This document shows, piece by piece, positions 8,373-17,534 of a stretch of 64,000 nt of DNA. How positions within the stretch are numbered: the first letter of the stretch is position 1; each line of letters starts with the position of its first letter. The notes below the pieces were generated by a model that worked only from the letters and a program-made list of their open reading frames with translations, was not told the origin of the DNA and did not search any database. This DNA comes from Teichococcus vastitatis (GTDB lineage: Bacteria > Pseudomonadota > Alphaproteobacteria > Acetobacterales > Acetobacteraceae): assembly GCF_003604215.1 (NCBI RefSeq), contig NZ_QXGS01000001.1, forward strand, positions 496,001 through 560,000. Reading direction: 5' to 3'. Made by a program: the position numbers and the translations under genes.

Positions 8373-9188
8373 ATGACGCGCGACCTGGGCCGGACCCAGG
8401 ATGATCCCCTCGAACGCCACCTTGGCCCCCCCGGTGCTCTGACGCTGCTGCGCTCGGCCTTGTTCAACGTGCTGTTCTTCGGCGTGACCGGCCTGTGGTG
8501 TCTGTTCGGCATGCTGTTGCTGCCCTTCCCCCGCCGGCTGATGCGCCGCTACGTGCGGGGCTATGCGCATCTGATGCTGTGGCTACTGCGGGTTGTGTGC
8601 GGCATCTCGCTGCGCGTCACCGGGTGGGAAAACCTGCCGCCGGGGCCGGTGGTGATCGCCGCCAAGCACCAGTCGGCCTATGACACCATCGTCTGGCTGG
8701 CCCTGCTGCCGGAGCCGGTCTATGTGCTGAAGCAGGAATTGCTGCGCATCCCCGCCTGGGGGTGGATGGCACAGCATTACGGCGCTGTGGCGGTGGACCG
8801 GCAGGGCGGCGCCTCGGCCCTGAAGCGCATGGTGCGGCAAGCCGGCGCGGCGCTACGGGCGGGCGACCAGATCGTGATCTTCCCGGAAGGCACCCGCACC
8901 GCCGTGGGCACCCGCGTATCCTACCTGCCGGGTGTGGTGGCGCTGGCGGCAGCCAGCGGAGCGCCGGTGGTACCGGTGGCCACCGATAGCGGCCTGCGCT
9001 GGGGTCGGCGCGCCTTTGCCAAGCGGCCTGGCGCGATCACGGTGGCCATCTTGCCGCCGCTTCCGCCGGGTCAACCCCGCGTGGAGCTGCTGCGCTCGCT
9101 GTCCGACGCCATCGAAACGGAAACCGATCGCCTCGTCATGTCGGCGGGAGGACCCGCCGCGATCGCTGTGGATAATTCTGTGGGGTAA
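8373..9188 (+). CDS. plsC: 1-acyl-sn-glycerol-3-phosphate acyltransferase
   Basis: PlsC acylates lysophosphatidic acid to phosphatidic acid at the inner membrane. The 271-residue protein has an N-terminal hydrophobic region and the acyltransferase motifs: the HX4D block AAKHQSAYDT, the GAVAVDRQGG region, FPEGTRTAVG, and a later VPVATDSG. It follows the ydcF-like gene by 7 bases and probably closes the ftsE-ftsX-ydcF-plsC unit. Its final codons lie beside the first DnaA-box-like nonamer of the following intergenic region. Confidence 0.92.
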   Translation: MTRDLGRTQDDPLERHLGPPGALTLLRSALFNVLFFGVTGLWCLFGMLLLPFPRRLMRRYVRGYAHLMLWLLRVVCGISLRVTGWENLPPGPVVIAAKHQSAYDTIVWLALLPEPVYVLKQELLRIPAWGWMAQHYGAVAVDRQGGASALKRMVRQAGAALRAGDQIVIFPEGTRTAVGTRVSYLPGVVALAAASGAPVVPVATDSGLRWGRRAFAKRPGAITVAILPPLPPGQPRVELLRSLSDAIETETDRLVMSAGGPAAIAVDNSVG

Positions 9189-9414
9189 GTTGCGGACCGA
9201 TGTTCAGATCAGGCCCAGCCGAGCCCTGCAAGCCGCTGCGGGGATTGGCTTTTTGCCGCCGGATCGCCGGCTAGCGATCATTTCGCCACCGCTGCGTGAC
9301 AATGAAGCCACTGAATTTCATCAAAATCGCTCCGCAGCGGCACAACGCTTGCCGCCGCCGAAGAATTTATGCCACGCGCATCGGGGGCCGGATTGTGGAT
9401 AAGTTTGCGGATAA
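9167..9414 (+). other. Intergenic region with DnaA-box-like nonamers
   Basis: The stretch from the plsC stop to the DUF2125 gene holds no convincing ORF. TGTGGATAA, the complement of the perfect DnaA box TTATCCACA, occurs at 9167-9175 (inside the plsC end) and 9394-9402. A one-mismatch copy, TGCGGATAA, is at 9406-9414. All are in the same orientation, and the stretch between is locally AT-richer (around 9295-9330). Whether this is an origin, a DnaA-titration site or chance is not known. Confidence 0.4.
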
Positions 9415-9492
9415 GCACGGGCGCGCCTTGCTGCGTCGGCCGCGAATCGAAACTGCCGGTCTGCCGAGGCCGGTGTTGCGGTGGTCGCGGCC

Positions 9493-10542
9493 ATGATGCA
9501 GTGCCCCGCCCCCCGCCGCCGCCTGCAGCGATGGCTGAGCATGACAGGCGGCGCGGTGCTGCTGCTGCTCGCGGCTCATGCCGGGCTGTGGTGGTGGGCC
9601 GGCAACCAGGCGGAGCAACGGCTGGACCGCTGGGCCGCGGCGCGCCGGGCCGAGGGATGGGAGATCGCCCATGCCGCGCCGCAGCGAGCCGGATGGCCGC
9701 TGCGCCTCGACCTCACGCTGCCGCAGTTGCGGATGGTGATGCCGCTGGCCGGTCTGCCGGGCGGCCTCGCCTGGCAGGCCGAGCAGCTCCGACTGCGGCT
9801 GTTCCTGACGCCATGGAACGCCGCCTGGCGCGAGGCCGATGCGGAGCCGCTCGGGGCCCAGCGGGTGCAGGTGGCGGACCAGTCGCTGCCCCTGCGCGCC
9901 GAACAGTTGCGTGCCAGCATCCCGGTCCGCCCCAGAAAGCCGGATGCGCCGGTTCGCCTGATGCTGCGGCAGCTCCGCATCGGGGAAGGAGCCGAGGCAT
10001 TGCTGGTGGCGCAGGGCGCGGGACGCCTGGAAGGACGGATCCTGAACCTGGAATTGCGGGACCTCACCCTGCCGGGCGAGGCGCCGCTCGGACCGGTGAT
10101 GGCCAGCCTGACCGTTCAGGCCGCCCTGATCGGCCCCGCCCCGGATCTGGGCGCCGCCGGCCCGCCGCCGGCGGCCCGCGCCGCCGCGTGGCGGGATGGC
10201 GGTGGCGAGCTCGATCTGCGCAGCCTGTTCGTGCAATGGGGCGGGTTGTCCGCGGGGGTGGCCGGGCGGATCAGCCTGGACGCGGCGCTGCAGCCCCAGG
10301 GCGAGGGGCGCCTGTTGCTGGTGAATCCGGGGCGAGGAGCCGATGCGCTGGCGGATGCGGGTCTCCTGGCCCCGCGCACCGCGCTGCTGGCGCGTGGGCT
10401 GCTGCCGCTGCTGGCCCGGCCCGACCCGTCCGGCGGGCCCCCGCGGCTGGACGTGCCGGTGCAGCTGCGCGACCGGACCTTGCTGGCGGCCGGGCTGACG
10501 CTGCTGCGGCTTCCCGTGCTGAGCTGGAGCCAGGGCCGCTAA
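9493..10542 (+). CDS. DUF2125 domain-containing protein
   Basis: A 349-residue protein with one N-terminal membrane helix (MTGGAVLLLLAAHAGLWWWAG) and a periplasmic domain containing AEGWEIAHAAPQRAGWPLRLDL, a sequence typical of DUF2125 proteins of alphaproteobacteria. The family has no established function; a membrane-anchored beta-rich periplasmic protein is inferred. GTG 9481, ATG 9493 and ATG 9496 are all in frame; 9493 is preferred because little is gained upstream. It converges with the DUF4175 gene. Confidence 0.75.
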   Translation: MMQCPAPRRRLQRWLSMTGGAVLLLLAAHAGLWWWAGNQAEQRLDRWAAARRAEGWEIAHAAPQRAGWPLRLDLTLPQLRMVMPLAGLPGGLAWQAEQLRLRLFLTPWNAAWREADAEPLGAQRVQVADQSLPLRAEQLRASIPVRPRKPDAPVRLMLRQLRIGEGAEALLVAQGAGRLEGRILNLELRDLTLPGEAPLGPVMASLTVQAALIGPAPDLGAAGPPPAARAAAWRDGGGELDLRSLFVQWGGLSAGVAGRISLDAALQPQGEGRLLLVNPGRGADALADAGLLAPRTALLARGLLPLLARPDPSGGPPRLDVPVQLRDRTLLAAGLTLLRLPVLSWSQGR

Positions 10543-10591
10543 AGCATTGCTTGTCCGCCCCGGCGCTGGCCGCCACGCCGGGCAAGACTCC

Positions 10592-13198
10592 TCAGAAGGA
10601 TTTCAGCAGCCGGTCGATGTAGTCCAGCTCCGGTGCCGGGCGCTCGCGCTCCGCGCCGCGGCGGCGCAGCTCCTCCTGAATGCGGCGGCTGCGCAGCAAT
10701 TCCGCCTCCTCCGGCACGCGCGTGTCGCTGCCCTGGTCATTCGCGCCCGGACCTTCGCGCGTCGGCCGGCCAAGCGGGTCGCGGCTATCGGCCTGCTGCC
10801 CCGCCCGGTCCTGGCCCTGGCCCTGCGCCTGCACGTTGCCGTTCTGGCCATTCTCCTGCCCCTCGCCCTGGCCTTCGCCCTGGCCGAACTGGCGCTGCAT
10901 GGATTGGGCCATCTGCCGACCGCCTTCCTGCAGTTCGCGGATAGCTTCCTGCTGGTCGGCCGTGGAGTCGCGGCCCCGGCCGAGCGCTTCCTGGGCACGC
11001 CGCATCGCCTGGTCGGCACGGCCGAGGGCTTCCGGCACCTCACCGGTCAGGTCGCCGAATTGCTGCATCAGCTCGCCCAGGGCGCGGCGCAGGGCCCGCT
11101 GCTGCCGCGCATCGGCCTCTGGCGAGGGCGCACCCTGCTGCGAAGGCTGCGCCTGCTGGCCCTGCCCTTGCGGCGGCTGCCCTGGAGAGGATTGTTCCTG
11201 CTGGCGCTGCCCCTGCTGCGGACCGCGCTGCTGCGGCTGGCCGGGACGCTGCTGCGGCCGGTCCTCGCCACGCTGGTGCGCGCGGTCGAGCATCTGTCCC
11301 TGGCGCTGCACCATGTCCTGCACGGCGCCCATCTGCTGCTCGCCCTGCTGGCGCTGCTGCTGCTGCTGGCTGCTGTTGCGGCCACCCTCGGGGCGGGCTG
11401 CCATCTGGCCATTCTGCAGCGCGTCCAGCATGCGCTCCAGCTCGGCCAATTCCTGCTCCAGGCGATCGGTGCGGCCTTCGCGCGCGGCCTGCTCCATCTC
11501 CTGGGTGCGCCGCTCCAGCTCCCGCGGGTCCATCAACCGCTGGGCGACATCGGGCGGCACGGGTTCGGCATTCTCCTGCCGCAGCCGCTCAGCCAGGGCT
11601 TCGAGGTGGCGCTGCACCGCTTCGCGCAATTCCTGCACCCGGCGTTCCAGCTCGGCACGCTGTTCGGCATCGGGCGGAATCCGCTCGGCCTCGGCCAACG
11701 CCTCGCGCAGGGCTTCGCGCGCCTCGGCCAGCGCGCGGGCGGTGCGGTCGGTCCGGCCTTCCTCCAGCGCCACGGCGATCTGCCACATCAGCGCCTGCGC
11801 CTCCTCCACCGCTTCAGGCCGGCGGTCGCGCTGCAGCCGGAACCGGGCGACGCGCAGCGCCAGAAAGGTGTTCAGATCATTCTCGAACGCATCTGGCCGG
11901 GCCGCGATGTCATCGAGGTCGCGGCGCGCCGGGTCGCGGGCCAGCGGATCGAGCGACAGCGACTTGCGCAATCCCGCGAGCCGCTGCGCCACCGGATGGG
12001 TGAAGCGGCGTTCCGGCAAGGTGAATTCCAGGAGTTCCGAGGTGCCTTCCTGCTCCGCGCCATCCCGCGCGACGATGCGGGCGCGCACCGGCAGGCCGGC
12101 CCAGGGATGACCGGACAGGTCCGGCTGCGCCACGCCGCGCGGCTGCTTCGGATCGGCCCCGACCGGCAGTTCCACCAGCAGCGGCGCGGCACCCGGCCGG
12201 GCGGACAGGCGCAATTCGGCGCGGGCCTGGGCAACGCCCCAGTCATCCGTCGCGCGCCAGGGCAGCCGCGAGGCCAGCCCCCGCTGCGAAGCGCCGGGCG
12301 GTTCCTGGAAGGCGGCGGTGGGCGGCGTATCGGCCTGGACGCTGACGGTCCATCCGGCCAGATCAACGCCGTCCCGGCGCAGCACCATGCGGGCGCCGCG
12401 ATCCAGCGGCTGTTCCAGCGCGAAGGCGCCGGCTTCCAGGGTGCGGAACGGAATGGCGGTCTGGTCGAGGCGCAGCTCCGGCACGCCGCCGCTGCCGCCG
12501 GACAGCGACATCTGCAGGCGGCTGCCCTGCGGCACCGTCAGCACGCCGCCCGACGGATCCAGGAAAACCGGTGCGGCGCCGGTATAGGCGGGCGGCGTCA
12601 CCCAGGCCTCCAGCCGCAGCGCCGGCGTCGCGGCCACGGCGCGCAGGTTGCCGGGAACAAAGGACCGGCGCAGCCTTTCGCCGGCTTCGCCGCCGGCGAT
12701 CACCAGCGTGGCGAACAGCGCCACCAACAGGCCGGCCCGCAGGGCCCGCGGATCCCGAGCCGCGAGGCCAGGACGCGGAACGCCGATCCGCAGCCGTTTC
12801 AACCCGGCCAGCGCCCGGCGCTGATGCGCCTGCCACAGCGCCAGCGTCGCCGGATCCTCCGACATCGCATGGTCCCGCAGGGTCGAGATGGGGCGGTGCT
12901 TCAGGCCCGTGGCGGATTCCAGGCGGCGCTCGGCCGCGGCGTCGCCGGGCCAGCGAAAACCGCGGAAGGGGCGCCACGCCGCCACGGCCAGCAGCACGGC
13001 GAACAGCGCCAGCAGCGCCAGATGCACCCAGGGCGGCACCGCCAAAAACAGCCCCGCCCAGGCAGCGCCCACGAACAACCCGGCGACGCCGAGCACCGGC
13101 CACAACCGCGGCCACAGGCTTTCCCAGGCCAGAGCCCAGCGCGCGAGCCGCCGCCCGCGCGTCAGGCGACGGGCCAGCGGATCGCGCCCCCCGCTCAT
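10592..13198 (-). CDS. TIGR02302/DUF4175 family large membrane protein
   Basis: An 868-residue protein with paired N-terminal membrane helices (residues about 31-74) and another near 160. Beta-rich domains follow (RLEAWVTPPAYTGAAPVFLD), then a long helical part and an extremely Gln-rich low-complexity tail (about residues 590-780), ending ELDYIDRLLKSF. This matches the alphaproteobacterial TIGR02302 family, function unknown, often found with lysA. Its ATG overlaps the lysA stop (ATGA), so lysA and this gene are coupled. Antisense frames over it are long but appear to be composition artefacts. Confidence 0.85.
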   Translation of the reverse strand: MSGGRDPLARRLTRGRRLARWALAWESLWPRLWPVLGVAGLFVGAAWAGLFLAVPPWVHLALLALFAVLLAVAAWRPFRGFRWPGDAAAERRLESATGLKHRPISTLRDHAMSEDPATLALWQAHQRRALAGLKRLRIGVPRPGLAARDPRALRAGLLVALFATLVIAGGEAGERLRRSFVPGNLRAVAATPALRLEAWVTPPAYTGAAPVFLDPSGGVLTVPQGSRLQMSLSGGSGGVPELRLDQTAIPFRTLEAGAFALEQPLDRGARMVLRRDGVDLAGWTVSVQADTPPTAAFQEPPGASQRGLASRLPWRATDDWGVAQARAELRLSARPGAAPLLVELPVGADPKQPRGVAQPDLSGHPWAGLPVRARIVARDGAEQEGTSELLEFTLPERRFTHPVAQRLAGLRKSLSLDPLARDPARRDLDDIAARPDAFENDLNTFLALRVARFRLQRDRRPEAVEEAQALMWQIAVALEEGRTDRTARALAEAREALREALAEAERIPPDAEQRAELERRVQELREAVQRHLEALAERLRQENAEPVPPDVAQRLMDPRELERRTQEMEQAAREGRTDRLEQELAELERMLDALQNGQMAARPEGGRNSSQQQQQRQQGEQQMGAVQDMVQRQGQMLDRAHQRGEDRPQQRPGQPQQRGPQQGQRQQEQSSPGQPPQGQGQQAQPSQQGAPSPEADARQQRALRRALGELMQQFGDLTGEVPEALGRADQAMRRAQEALGRGRDSTADQQEAIRELQEGGRQMAQSMQRQFGQGEGQGEGQENGQNGNVQAQGQGQDRAGQQADSRDPLGRPTREGPGANDQGSDTRVPEEAELLRSRRIQEELRRRGAERERPAPELDYIDRLLKSF

Positions 13199-14589
13199 GC
13201 GGTCGCGGGCGCGGCGGCGGCGGCCAGCCAGTCGGGGATGCGCTGATGCGCCAGCAAATCCTCGGGCGTCTGCCGGGGCCTGATGACGGCGTGGCGGTTG
13301 CCGTCCACCAGCACTTCGGCCGCCAGGGGGCGGGCGTTGTAGGTGCTGCTCATGACCGCACCATACGCACCCGCATCCAGGAATGCGACCAAATCTCCAG
13401 GATCCAGCATCGGCAGCGGCCGCTCGCGGGCAAAGGTGTCGCCGCTTTCGCAGACCGGACCAACCACGTCGGCCGGCAGCAGTTCGGCCTTGGCGGCGAT
13501 CGGGGACAGCGGGATGATGCCATGCCAGGCCTCGTAGAGCGAGGGCCGCGCCAAGTCGTTCATGGCGGCGTCCAGCACCACGAAGCGCCGCCCTCCCTTG
13601 TGGCCCAGCGCCGCCTGCTTCTGCAGGATCACCGAGGCCAGCAGCACGCCGGCCGGGCCAACGATCCAGCGCCCCGGCTCCAGCATCACCGGCAGGCCCA
13701 GCTCGCCCAGCGTCGCCTTGATGGCTCCGGCCAGTGCCTCGGGCGGCGCCGGCACCTCGTCGCGGTAGGGAATGCCGAGGCCGCCGCCGCAATCGACCCG
13801 GCGCACCGGCAGGCCGCGCGCCTGCAGCCCGCGCACCATCCCGGCCAGCCGGGCATAGGCGGCGCGGTAGGCGGACACGCCGCCGGTGATCTGGCTGCCG
13901 ATATGCGTGGCGATGCCGACCGGGCGGATGCCCGGCAGCGCCGCCATGCGGGCATACAGCTCCGGCGCGTCGTCGAAGGCGATGCCGAACTTGTTCTCGG
14001 CCCGGCCGGTGGTGATCTTGGCATGGGTGCCGGCATCCACGTCCGGATTGACGCGCAGCGACACCGGCGCCTCCAGCCCCATGCCGGAGGCGATGGCCGA
14101 GATCATCTCGATCTCCTCGGCACTTTCGGCATTGAGCTGGAAGATGCCTTCGGCCAGGGCGAAGGCGATCTCGTGCGCCTGCTTGCCGACGCCGGAGAAC
14201 ACGGTGGCGGCGGCCGGGATGCCGGCGGCCAGGGTGGCGCGCAGCTCGCCGGCCGAGACGATGTCGGCCCCCGCTCCCTCCGCCGCCAGGACGCGCAGCA
14301 CCGCCTGGCTGCTGTTCGCCTTGGCGGCATAATGGATGCTGGCGGCGAGGCCGGCGCCCTGCAGCGCATCCCGCAGCAGCCGGAAGCGGCGGCGCAGCGT
14401 GCCGGCGGAATACACCCAGGCCGGCGTTCCCGCTTCCCGCGCGATGCGGGCCAGCGGCACCTCCTCCATCAGCAACCCGTCCCGCGCATCCATGCGCAGC
14501 GCCGGGCGTGCGGCGATCAGGTCCTCGAAGGACGGGTCGGAAGTGTCGGCGCCGGAGGGCGCAAGGAGCGGAGCGGCCATGCGCTTCAT
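13195..14589 (-). CDS. lysA: Diaminopimelate decarboxylase
   Basis: LysA is a PLP enzyme making L-lysine from meso-diaminopimelate. The 464-residue sequence has the PLP lysine in HYAAKANSSQAVLRV, the glycine-rich phosphate loop around CGGGLGIPY, EPGRWIVGPAG, and the substrate-binding CESGDTFARERPLP segment. Start at 14589 (MKRM); an alternative ATG is three codons later at 14580. The stop overlaps the next gene by four bases. In related genomes lysA often follows argH and the small lipoprotein; here those lie about 3 kb away. Confidence 0.94.
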   Translation of the reverse strand: MKRMAAPLLAPSGADTSDPSFEDLIAARPALRMDARDGLLMEEVPLARIAREAGTPAWVYSAGTLRRRFRLLRDALQGAGLAASIHYAAKANSSQAVLRVLAAEGAGADIVSAGELRATLAAGIPAAATVFSGVGKQAHEIAFALAEGIFQLNAESAEEIEMISAIASGMGLEAPVSLRVNPDVDAGTHAKITTGRAENKFGIAFDDAPELYARMAALPGIRPVGIATHIGSQITGGVSAYRAAYARLAGMVRGLQARGLPVRRVDCGGGLGIPYRDEVPAPPEALAGAIKATLGELGLPVMLEPGRWIVGPAGVLLASVILQKQAALGHKGGRRFVVLDAAMNDLARPSLYEAWHGIIPLSPIAAKAELLPADVVGPVCESGDTFARERPLPMLDPGDLVAFLDAGAYGAVMSSTYNARPLAAEVLVDGNRHAVIRPRQTPEDLLAHQRIPDWLAAAAAPATA

Positions 14590-14690
14590 TTAGCGATGGC
14601 AGGGCCAAGCTGCCAGCCATCGCGGGGCCGGCGATGCAAGAGGCGGCGCGGCCAGGATGGCAAGCGGCCCCGCCCCGCCATATCGGGCGC

Positions 14691-15197
14691 ATGACCGCAC
14701 CCCTGATCCTGACCCTCGGCTTCGATGCCGCGAGCTTCGCCCGGCTCGACGCGCTGCGCCGGGCGCATTTTCCGCCCGAGCGCAACCTGATCCCGGCGCA
14801 TCTGACGCTGTTTCATGCCCTGCCCGGCGCCGAGGCCCCCGCCATCGCCGCCACCCTGGCGGTCTGCGCCGCCGCCGCGCCGCCACCCGGTCTGCGCTTC
14901 GCCGGGCTGAGATCGCTCGGGCGCGGCGTGGCGCTGCAGGCGGAAAGTCCGGCGCTGCTGGGCCTGCGGGCCGGGCTGGCGCGGCAATGGTCAGGCTGGC
15001 TCTCGGCGCAGGACCGTCAGGGCTTCCGCCCTCATGTCACGGTGCAGAACAAGGTGGATCCGCCCGCGGCGCGCGACCTGCTGGACCGGCTCTCGGCCGG
15101 CTTCACCCCCTGGGATGCGCGGGGCGAGGCCCTGCTGCTGTGGCATTACCGCGGCGGGCCCTGGGAAGAAGCGGGGCGTTTTCCGTTCTCGGGTTGA
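14691..15197 (+). CDS. 2'-5' RNA ligase / cyclic phosphodiesterase-like protein
   Basis: A 168-residue 2H phosphoesterase-type protein. It has the two HxT motifs expected of the superfamily: HLTLFHAL near residue 37 and HVTVQNKV near residue 117. Members hydrolyse or form 2',5' or 2',3'-cyclic phosphate linkages in RNA; the substrate here is unknown. ATG 14691 places the first beta strand (LILTLGFD) at the N-terminus. It is divergent to lysA with a gap of about 100 bases. Confidence 0.82.
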   Translation: MTAPLILTLGFDAASFARLDALRRAHFPPERNLIPAHLTLFHALPGAEAPAIAATLAVCAAAAPPPGLRFAGLRSLGRGVALQAESPALLGLRAGLARQWSGWLSAQDRQGFRPHVTVQNKVDPPAARDLLDRLSAGFTPWDARGEALLLWHYRGGPWEEAGRFPFSG

Positions 15198-15229
15198 AAC
15201 CGGGATGCCACGCCCGTGCTTGCCGGGGG

Positions 15230-16096
15230 ATGAACGGCCGTTCCGATCCGCATGACTCCTCCGAGGCGCCCGATCCGGAGGCGGCCGGACCTCTGACGCC
15301 GAACGAGAAGGAAGAGGTCGAGCAACACGCGCATCTGCGCCCGCTCGCCATCTATGAGGTGGTGCGGCAGGAAGGCGCCGAGGAGCTGGCCCGCCCCGCG
15401 CCCAGCCTGTGGTGGTCCGGCGTCGTCGCGGGCCTGTCGATCGGGCTGTCGATCGCCACCGAGGGAACGCTGCACACCCTGTTGCCGGAGGCGCCCTGGC
15501 GGCTACTGGTGGAAAGCTTCGGCTACACGGTGGGCTTCCTGATCGTGATCCTGGCGCGACAGCAATTGTTCACCGAGGTAACGCTGACCGCGGTGCTGCC
15601 GGTGCTCGCCAAGCCGAGTCGCGGCGGCTTCCGGGCCTTGCTGCGCAACTGGGGCGTGGTGCTGGCCGCCAACCTGCTGGGCACCGCGCTGTTTGCCGCC
15701 ATTCTGTGGATTCCCGGCCTGCTGCCGCGTTTCCTGGTGGACGGCGCCCTGGGTGTTTCCCGGCACATGGCCGAGCTGTCGCCGATGCAGGCTTTCGGCC
15801 GCGCCATCCTGTCCGGCTGGATGATGGCGCTGCTGGTCTGGCTGCTGCCCCTGGCCGAGGCGGCGCGGATCTGGGTGATCGTGCTGGTGGCCTACCTGAT
15901 CGCGCTGTTCGAGCTGCCGCACGTCATCTCCGGCGCGGTGGAGGTGTTCCTGCTGCTGTTCCATGGCGAGATGACCGCCGGCACGGCGTTGGCCGGCTTC
16001 CTGCTGCCCCTGCTGACCGGCAACGTGATCGGCGGCTCGGCCCTGTTCGCCATGGCCGCCTATGGCCAGGTGCGCGAGGAGATGGCGCAGGGTTGA
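15230..16096 (+). CDS. Formate/nitrite transporter (FNT) family channel
   Basis: A 288-residue integral membrane protein with a roughly 60-residue charged, acidic N-terminal tail and about six membrane helices. The FNT-type regions are GLSIGLSIATEGTL, FLIVILARQQLFTEVTLTAVLP, NLLGTALFAAILW and the C-terminal LLTGNVIGGSALFAMAAYGQV. The long N-terminal tail and the RQQLFTE motif resemble the YfdC-like subgroup rather than FocA or NirC, so the transported anion cannot be stated. ATG 15230 begins 33 bases after the previous stop. Confidence 0.83.
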   Translation: MNGRSDPHDSSEAPDPEAAGPLTPNEKEEVEQHAHLRPLAIYEVVRQEGAEELARPAPSLWWSGVVAGLSIGLSIATEGTLHTLLPEAPWRLLVESFGYTVGFLIVILARQQLFTEVTLTAVLPVLAKPSRGGFRALLRNWGVVLAANLLGTALFAAILWIPGLLPRFLVDGALGVSRHMAELSPMQAFGRAILSGWMMALLVWLLPLAEAARIWVIVLVAYLIALFELPHVISGAVEVFLLLFHGEMTAGTALAGFLLPLLTGNVIGGSALFAMAAYGQVREEMAQG

Positions 16097-16106
16097 GCGG
16101 CTCCGC

Positions 16107-17204
16107 TCAGCCCTGCCGTTCCCGCGCCAGCAGCGCCTCCTTGCGGGCGATGCCCCAGCGATAGCCGGACAGCGCGCCATCCTGGCGCAGCACGCGGTGG
16201 CAGGGGATGGCGACGGCGAGCGGGTTGGCGGCGCAGGCCCCTGCCACCGCGCGCACCGCGGCGGGCGCGCCGATGCGTCGGGCGATCTCGGTGTAGGACA
16301 CGGTTTCGCCGGCCGGCACCGCCCGCAGCGCCTGCCAGACGCGTTGCTGGAAGGCGGTGCCCTGGATGTCGAGCGGCAGGTTGAGGCCGAGGCGCGGCGC
16401 CTCCACGAAGCCCACCACCTGGGCCACCAGGGCCTCGAAGCCGGCATCGCCGCCCACCAGCCGGGCGCGCGGGAAGCGGTCCTGCAGGTCGTCCAGCAAC
16501 GGTCCGGGCGCATCGCCGATCAGGATGGCGCACAACCCGCGGTCGGTCGCCGCTACCAGGATGGCACCCAGCGAGCAGGTGCCGAGGGCGAAGCGGATCT
16601 CCTGTCCCGCACCGCCGGCCCGCCAGGCGCCGGGCGTCATGCCGAGCAGGCCTTCCGCCGCCTCGTAGAACCGCCCGGAGGAGTTGAAGCCGGCCACGTA
16701 CATCGCCTCGGTGACCGTGGAACTCCGCGCCAGCGCCGCGTGCAGGCGGCGGGCGCGGTGGGCGGCGGCGTAGTCGCGCGGCGTCAGCCCGGTGGCGGCG
16801 CGGAACAGCCGGTGGAAATGCGCCGGGCTGAGGCCGAGGCCGGCGGCCAAGGTGTCCAGCGGTGGGGCTTCCTCCGCTGCCTCCATCAGCCGGCAGGCGC
16901 GAACCACCAGCGCCGCGTTCCGCGCTGCCCTGGGCGGCTCGTCGGGCCGGCAGCGGCGGCAGGGGCGGCACCCGGTGGCGCGCGCCGCGTCCAGGCTGCC
17001 ATGGATGCGCACATTCTCCGGCCGCGCCGCGCGGGAAGCACAGGACGGGCGGCAATACACGCCGGTGGTGACCACGGAATACCAGAACAGCCCATCCGCG
17101 GCGGCATCGCGCGCCAGGATGCGCCGCCAGCGGGGATCCTCCGCAGTGGGCAGGCTGGCATCGGGGGCATCATCCGGTGCCGGCCGCGGCAGAATACTGA
17201 GCAT
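16107..17204 (-). CDS. ada: Bifunctional DNA repair methyltransferase / transcriptional activator Ada
   Basis: Ada removes methyl groups from methylphosphotriesters (N-terminal Cys) and O6-methylguanine (C-terminal Cys) and activates the adaptive response. In the 365-residue form the zinc site is C51, C55, C79 and C82. An AraC-type HTH follows (about 100-190, with LAAGLGLSPAHFHRLFRAATG), and the C-terminal domain has the active-site motif AIPCHRVL. ATG 17204 fits the family length; the frame is open to 17300 with a poorer extension. Confidence 0.92.
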   Translation of the reverse strand: MLSILPRPAPDDAPDASLPTAEDPRWRRILARDAAADGLFWYSVVTTGVYCRPSCASRAARPENVRIHGSLDAARATGCRPCRRCRPDEPPRAARNAALVVRACRLMEAAEEAPPLDTLAAGLGLSPAHFHRLFRAATGLTPRDYAAAHRARRLHAALARSSTVTEAMYVAGFNSSGRFYEAAEGLLGMTPGAWRAGGAGQEIRFALGTCSLGAILVAATDRGLCAILIGDAPGPLLDDLQDRFPRARLVGGDAGFEALVAQVVGFVEAPRLGLNLPLDIQGTAFQQRVWQALRAVPAGETVSYTEIARRIGAPAAVRAVAGACAANPLAVAIPCHRVLRQDGALSGYRWGIARKEALLARERQG

Positions 17205-17393
17205 GGCGTGAACTCCTTCCACGGCCCGCATCCTGCCGGAAGCGGAACGCCGCGGCGCTCCGCCGCCTGCCCAGCAATCCGGGATGGGTTGAGCGGCCAT
17301 TGTACTGCCGCATCACTTGTCAGGATCAAGGGATCGCGACCGGGAAAGCGGGATGCCGGTGCGCGCCCCGTCCACCCCGGCTTTGACGGTGCT

Positions 17394-17534
17394 TCAGCGG
17401 CTCGGGTAGCTCCGCGGAAAGGTGATCTCCTCCGGCGGGCCGGGCGGGCGGATCGGGCCGGGACGGCCGCAGGCGGCCAGCAGCAGCGCCGCCGCCATCA
17501 GCAGAAGACTGGCCCGCAGCAGAACCGGGTTCAT
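17394..17534 (-). CDS. lptM: LptM-like (YifL family) small lipoprotein
   Basis: A 46-codon gene. The product opens with [11 protein letters not shown], continues through a hydrophobic stretch to the lipobox LLAAC (Cys about residue 22), then a short Pro-rich tail. Small lipoproteins of this form between argH and lysA in proteobacteria are the YifL/LptM family, reported to assist LptD maturation. The ATG overlaps the argH stop as ATGA, so it is translationally coupled to argH. Assignment rests on the lipobox, size and argH linkage; the symbol is by analogy. Confidence 0.75.
   Translation of the reverse strand: MNPVLLRASLLLMAAALLLAACGRPGPIRPPGPPEEITFPRSYPSR

Noticed and set aside
10547-13246. 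899-codon open frame on the + strand
   Set aside because: It is exactly antisense to the TIGR02302/DUF4175 gene. The translation is Leu/Arg/Gln repeats with no domain, as expected from high-GC third positions read in reverse.
12571-14694. 707-codon open frame on the + strand over lysA
   Set aside because: Antisense to lysA and the DUF4175 start; no start signal or recognisable domain.
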